DNA of 64,000 nucleotides, taken from Mangifera indica (Eukaryota > Streptophyta > Magnoliopsida > Sapindales > Anacardiaceae). The notes under the pieces were generated by a model that did not search any database, was not told where the DNA came from, and was given only the letters and a program-made list of their open reading frames with translations. The position numbers and the translations under genes were made by a program. The stretch is taken from positions 21,251,463 through 21,315,462 of the forward strand of contig NC_058137.1 of NCBI RefSeq assembly GCF_011075055.1, in the 5' to 3' direction. Positions 59,697-64,000 of this stretch are shown in pieces; the stretch's first letter is position 1; the number at the start of each line of letters is the position of its first letter.

Positions 59697-59945
59697 GGCC
59701 AAAAGACTTGTCTCACCCAAAGTTTATTTTATTATCCAACTTTTGTCTGTTAAGTTTAGAAAATTCAAATATTCACCTATTCAATTTTGTTAGTTTAATT
59801 TTTAAATTGCTAATTTACCCTTAACAAAAATGACTTCATAAATTAATATTTTAAAATATATTATTTAAAAATTAGAGCTCCAGAATGAACAAAATTAAAC
59901 AACATTTAAAATTAATATAATTTTTTATAATAGGGATAAAATTTA
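59697..59945. mobile_element. Left part of a foldback element
   Basis: GGCCAAAAGACTTGTCTCACCC is the family's left terminus, followed by a typical AT-rich arm to about 59945. It may be the left end of the interrupted element whose right end is near 61970, but 59960-60470 between them is unlike the family. Confidence 0.5.
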
Positions 59946-60626
59946 AAAATTATATCATTCATATCCCTCTATACAAAAATCGACCCAATTGGAGACCCTT
60001 TGGATTTTCCACAAACATCTGGTGTGCACAGAAGCACGCTAGTGATTCTACGAAGAGAAAGAAGAATAGAAGAGAACAAGAATATGAAGCGTCCTCTTCT
60101 CCTGCCTGCCACAAAGAGAAAGCGTAGAAAGGCCTGAGTTGTCTCTTGGTTTTTCCAAAAACAACCAACCGTCAGAGTTTGGCGACTGAGACAAATAAAT
60201 TGCAGAAAACAAAGAGCGGGATTGATGGGAAAGACGTGAATTCTGTTACTGGATATGATAATGCTCTTTGTAAAACTGGCAAATGGGGGAGTCGGATCGG
60301 GTTAAAACGGACATAGGTAAAATGGATACGGGTAAAAATAGATTAGTTTATACAGATAGAAAAATATAAATTCACACCCAATTTTGTGAGTACAGATAGA
60401 CCCACGGTATCCGTATTAATTTTTTTTAATTTTAATTTTTATATTTTTTTCATAAAATATTCACGAATTCATTATCTCATCTAATTACCAAGAATCATTT
60501 ACAAATGAATTTTATTTTTCAACATTATTAGTAAAATAAATTTTATTTTAAAATTCATTATATTTTTCATCCTAAGTTTTAAAAACTAACGATTTCAATT
60601 TTATTTAAAGTTTTATAATTTTAAAA
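59946..60626. other. Mixed sequence left of the nested element
   Basis: Position 59950-60420 has no recognised feature; a 69-codon minus frame (59959-60168) and a 17-codon plus frame near 60084 lack support. Position 60540-60626 looks like the inner arm of an older foldback element (CATCCTAAGTTTTAAAAACT). Confidence 0.45.
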
Positions 60627-61548
60627 GGCCAAATGACTATTTCCCACCTAAGGTTTGATGTTTTCTCAAAATTCCCCTTTTAACTATGGAAACGCCAAAT
60701 ACCCACCCATAGCCAGTTAGATTTAACAAAACTCTCACACTTGAAAATTTTATCTCTTTTTGCCCCCCTAAACTTTAAAAACTAAAAATTTTCCCTCAGT
60801 TTAAGTTTTAAAAAATGACAGTTTCACCCTAGGGTTTGGTTTTGAAATCTCCGGCGACCGTTCCGACTCTATTACCGACGATCTCTCCCTCCCGAAGTAG
60901 CCTCTCCTTCCGACGAATGTTTTCCTCCCATTTGGAGGCTCGATCAGCATCGGAGAAGCCTTGGGAGATGAAGAACCTCGTCGGGGAAGACGAAGTTCTT
61001 CGTCTCCCCAGACAAAGACGAAGCCGTCATCTTCGTCTGGGAAGACGATCGTCTTTCCAGAAGAAGACCTCTGGGAAGAGGACCGTCTTCCCAGACGAAG
61101 ACGACGACTTCGTCTTCGTCTGGGGAGACGAAGAACTTCGTCTTCCCTGACGAAGTTATTCGTCTCCCAAGGGAAAGACGAAGCCGATCGAGCCTCTAAA
61201 TGGGAGGAAAACATTCGCCGGAAGGAGAGGCTGCTTCGGGAGGGAGAGGTCGTCGGCAATGGAGCCAGAACGGTCGTCGGAGATTTCAAAATCAAACTCT
61301 AGGGTGAAACTGCCATTTTTTAAAACTTAGGCTGGGGGAAAATTTTAGTTTTTAAAGTTTAGGGGGGCAAAATTAGATTCTATTTTAGTTTATTTTTAAT
61401 ATTATAACAAAAATAATGATTTTACTCTTACCACCGTTAGAGTTTTGTTAAATCTAACCGGCTATGGGTGGGTATTTGGTGTTTCTATAGTTAAAAGGGG
61501 GACTTTTGAGAAAATATCAAACCTTGGGTGGGAAATAGTCATTTGGCC
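60627..61548. mobile_element. Foldback Mutator-like element with perfect 9-bp target duplication, 922 bp
   Basis: The ends GGCCAAATGACTATTTCCCACC and GGTGGGAAATAGTCATTTGGCC are exact complements. The flanks ATTTTAAAA (60618-60626) and ATTTTAAAA (61549-61557) are identical. The core (60830-61300) is GC-rich and holds many small GAAGACGA/TCGTCTTC palindromes, so the stem can form in several registers. Three overlapping frames on the two strands (104, 113 and 164 codons) mirror each other and are not genes. This is probably the youngest full-length copy here. Confidence 0.92.
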
Positions 61549-61973
61549 ATTTTAAAAAGTCACCATTTTTTCCTCAATCTAAGGTTTTTTCTTTTACCCA
61601 TCCGACCACCATATCTGATAGAGATGAAGAGATCTAAATAGGGGAGACGCTGACTAATGTTTTAGGAAAGAGATAGGAGATCGTCAGTGTCAGAGATGAT
61701 GGCTAGAGAAAAGAAAAAAAACTTATGTTCGAAGAAAAATTATAACTTTTCAAAGCTAAAAAACTTTAAGTAAGAATGAAATTGTTAATTTTTAAAATTT
61801 AGAGAGAAAATATAATAAATTTTATATATTTTATATTATTAATAAAATAATAATTTTATCCTTATCTCCAATAGAAAATTTTAATCCTACTTAGCGTATA
61901 TATAGAACTTGATTTTTTTAATAACTTAAAAAATGCATCAAAACGTGGAGGTGAAATCGCCGCTTGGCCCTCT
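61549..61973. mobile_element. Right part of an older foldback element, interrupted by the 60627 copy
   Basis: After the target duplication, CCTCAATCTAAGG, a core with GAGATGAAGAGATC/GATAGGAGATCGTC words, then an AT-rich arm, and a decayed end GTGGAGGTGAAATCGCCGCTTGGCC follow the family plan. The matching inner left arm lies at about 60540-60626, so the younger element landed in an older relative. Confidence 0.6.
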
Positions 61974-61980
61974 AGACAAC

Positions 61981-62131
61981 GCACACGCGCCATATACACC
62001 AAAGTCAGAGTCCAATAAATAAAAGGTGTATTTTCAGTTTTTCTAAAGATCACACTAAGCCCGATAAAATCGCATTGAACCGTGTTACTGTCTAATTTTA
62101 TTACGCCAATCAAATATTGTTGGCTCACAAT
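61981..62131. repeat. Duplicated non-coding block, copy 2 (partner at 57191-57332)
   Basis: See partner. It lies about 325 bases beyond the stop codon of DUF247 copy 2. The minus frame 61862-62149 runs through it without support. Confidence 0.75.
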
Positions 62132-62159
62132 TAGAAAAATTTCCAGCAAAGAATGCAGG

Positions 62160-62455
62160 TTAAATTAATTTAACTAAAGAAGTCCACTACTATGGGGCCC
62201 AAATTTTTTGTTAATTACTATAAACCCCATCACTATGGTTGTCTAAATTAAAAATCCTATCATAAATGTAAATGAAATTGCTGTAATTATTAATTACTTG
62301 AACATCGGGCAATACAAGGAAAAACCACCCAAAAACACAAACCAAAACGCTTTAAAACAACTCAAGAGGTAACATTAAAAACAAACAAAGCCATGTTAAA
62401 ATAACAAAAAAAAAAAAAGTACGAGTATGAGAAAAACAGAGGGAAAATAATGAAT
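62160..62455. repeat. 3' flank of DUF247 copy 2, duplicated at 52557-52811
   Basis: AAATTAAAAATCCTATCATAAATGTAAATGAA and the following words occur in the same order at both sites, so the duplication includes the 3' UTR. Confidence 0.75.
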
Positions 62456-63766
62456 CTAAGAGCAGGCATTTTGTTGATTCGTCACTGGGAGAACCGAAAA
62501 CACTGCTTGAATGACTGTAAGTAGAATCACAAAAACAGCAGCAACTACGGAAAGGGTAGCCCATGGAGTGCTAAAATAATTCTGTACCAATATTGCCCTC
62601 CATTGGTTGTAGCTTTTTGCACGGTAATTTTCCATTTCTTCACAAAGAGTGGAGAAATAAAAGTTACATGGATCCGTACTTACACCAGTTATTAGCTTAT
62701 TCAAAAGAGTTGATGCTCCTTCTTTATCCGGCAACAAATTTTTGATAATTTTTTTCTCAACAAGCAACTCAATATCCTTGGGAGTGTTGGCAAGATCATG
62801 AATGATAGTAACATAATCGTTTATGTAACTATCGGAGCAATGACATTGCTCGAAAGCAATCAAATTTCGAAACAACGATTCAGTAGGATCCTGTAGTAGC
62901 AGCGGTGGAATTTCCAAAGTCCCCTTCTTGAAATTTATGTGAAATGACTCGTTGCTTTCGCTCGGTTTGAAGTTGGCTCCAGCATTAAGGAGTTGGATCG
63001 CACTCGGTGCAATCGCAGCTTTTCTTTTCTTCTCTTTAGATTCTTGATTAACCTTTTTCTCTTTTTCTTTCTTTTCTTTCTGTTCCACTTCGGATGGTAT
63101 AATGGAAGTTCTTACGAAATCAAGGAAATGTTTAACCTCTACCTTATTTGTAGAATCCATAAATTTTCCTAATTTTTCATTTACTTCATTTAAAAACTTG
63201 AAATTTTCGTACGTAAGCTCGATGAACCGTGGCTTCGGCCTCTGAGGTATGGCTGGGATAGCGGCACTCACTTTTTCTAGGTTAAAAATTTCCTCAAGGA
63301 TGAAAAATGGAATTTGATTCTCAAGCAACCACATGTCGAACAATACATCGTAAATCAAATGTGGTTTTCCAAATATACGGTCTTCTTTCTGGGGCAAATC
63401 CCCGAAACAATGTTTCAGTAAGAATTCAACGTTAAAGACCGCGTCCACCAGAATTATTTTCACAAATGCATCGCTATCAAATTTGATTGTTTCATCATAA
63501 CAGCTACATAAGGTGTCTTCCTTTCCCCTTATCAAATAATAAAGCTCTTCGACATTCAAACGAGTTCGCTCACGAAAATGTTGCAGGTATCTTCGTTTTT
63601 CTTCTTCCATGAATTCCAAGTGCGGTTGCCCATGGTGAATAGGGCCAATGGAGACTACTTGACGTGTAAAAGCCTTTTCATTTTCGTGGCGCAGACGCCT
63701 CGGCGCTCTGTAGATGCAACAATTTGATCGTTCTTCCCTACCAATTAAGTCCAACATGGTAAACAA
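62456..63766 (-). CDS. DUF247 / UPF0481 protein, copy 2
   Basis: Intronless gene of 436 residues, clearly paralogous to the 52812 gene along its whole length: SNCCIYRAPRRLR (about 14-27), VSIGPIHHGQ, MWLLENQIPFFILEEI, LNKLITG, and the C-terminal membrane helix (about 403-425, LSVVAAVFVILLTVIQAVF). It lacks about 24 residues between the REE and NCCIYR motifs that copy 1 keeps, an in-frame loss of about 72 bases that removes the N-terminal amphipathic helix. The central Lys/Glu-rich loop is longer (KEKKEKEKKVNQESKEKK). The tail ends NQQNACS. No stop or frameshift is present, so it may be functional. The function is unknown; a single-pass membrane protein is expected. Confidence 0.92.
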   Translation of the reverse strand: MFTMLDLIGREERSNCCIYRAPRRLRHENEKAFTRQVVSIGPIHHGQPHLEFMEEEKRRYLQHFRERTRLNVEELYYLIRGKEDTLCSCYDETIKFDSDAFVKIILVDAVFNVEFLLKHCFGDLPQKEDRIFGKPHLIYDVLFDMWLLENQIPFFILEEIFNLEKVSAAIPAIPQRPKPRFIELTYENFKFLNEVNEKLGKFMDSTNKVEVKHFLDFVRTSIIPSEVEQKEKKEKEKKVNQESKEKKRKAAIAPSAIQLLNAGANFKPSESNESFHINFKKGTLEIPPLLLQDPTESLFRNLIAFEQCHCSDSYINDYVTIIHDLANTPKDIELLVEKKIIKNLLPDKEGASTLLNKLITGVSTDPCNFYFSTLCEEMENYRAKSYNQWRAILVQNYFSTPWATLSVVAAVFVILLTVIQAVFSVLPVTNQQNACS

Positions 63767-64000
63767 TTAACTCGGCATGATAAATATTATATTGAATATA
63801 AATGAGAAGAAAAATGATTATATTAAACGCTAGCTGAGTCTATATCAACGATATTTTAACGTTCATTTAGATTCGTATTAATATGAATCTTTTGTGAATG
63901 CATAATTTCTCTGCTATATATTAGACATTATTTGAAGCATTTTTTACATTAATTTCAGTATCTAGTGGGCACCAAAGTTTACTACTGCGCATGCGTAAAT
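63767..64000. promoter_or_regulatory. Promoter region of DUF247 copy 2, with the unoccupied insertion site
   Basis: AAATGAGAAGAAAAA, AACGCTAGCT, TATCAACGATATT and ATATGAATCTTTTGTGAAT match the promoter of copy 1. At 63872-63880 TTCGTATTA stands where copy 1 carries a duplicated TTAGTAATA/TTTGTAATA with the 965-bp foldback element between. No TATA box is clear. Confidence 0.7.

Noticed and set aside
59959..60168. Minus-strand 69-codon frame with a Cys/Phe-rich stretch
   Set aside because: It lies in transposon-rich DNA without homology I recognise, has no clear promoter, and is too short to trust.
1..64000. Bacterial-type systems: CRISPR arrays, operons, insertion sequences
   Set aside because: The window is plant nuclear DNA with spliced genes; direct repeats seen are microsatellites, MITEs or short tandem duplications without CRISPR spacing.

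Overview
This is an AT-rich window of plant nuclear DNA. The spliced, intron-containing genes belong to plant families (OVATE, HVA22, DUF247, LOG, chloroplast 2-Cys peroxiredoxin, chloroplast mTERF), and the codon and protein style is that of a core eudicot. I could not fix the species. Gene density is low: eight genes are well supported, plus one weak partial gene at the left edge. The rest is AT-rich spacer filled with short non-autonomous DNA transposons.

Layout. Positions 1-2021 may hold the last two exons of a plus-strand gene that starts outside the window. An OVATE gene (OFP15-like) lies at 5705-6547 (+), a second OVATE gene of the OFP6-like clade at 19944-20504 (-), and a six-exon HVA22-like gene at 30584-32112 (+). 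The HVA22 gene converges on a small plant-specific gene of unknown function at 32217-32666 (-). An intronless chloroplast mTERF gene (38868-39863, -) is head-to-head with a seven-exon chloroplast 2-Cys peroxiredoxin gene (40276-43646, +). A seven-exon LOG cytokinin-activating enzyme gene follows (47076-49864, -). Two intronless DUF247 paralogues (52812-54152 and 62456-63766, both -) fill the right end with their duplicated flanks.

From memory, the OFP15 / second OVATE / HVA22J group resembles Arabidopsis At2g36050-At2g36026-At2g36020, and the peroxiredoxin / LOG7 pair resembles At5g06290-At5g06300. The window therefore seems to keep two ancient gene neighbourhoods.

The most striking structure is one family of foldback elements of about 670-970 bp. 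Almost every copy is a single long inverted repeat from end to end, with termini of the type GGCCAAANGACT...AGTCNTTTGGCC. Four copies have perfect 9-bp target-site duplications in the sequence with intact GGCC-type ends, a fifth has a perfect 9-bp duplication next to a GGCT end, and another matches at 8 of 9. This points to the Mutator superfamily. About a dozen copies or remnants occur in 64 kb. A second family is a compact 181-bp MITE (three copies of exactly 181 bp, others of 154-179 bp), also with 9-bp duplications. One 181-bp MITE sits inside a foldback element, and that element sits just upstream of one DUF247 gene. The other DUF247 paralogue keeps the unoccupied site, so the order was gene duplication, then foldback insertion, then MITE insertion. 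Mirror-image reading frames on both strands of the foldback cores come from the palindrome and are not genes.
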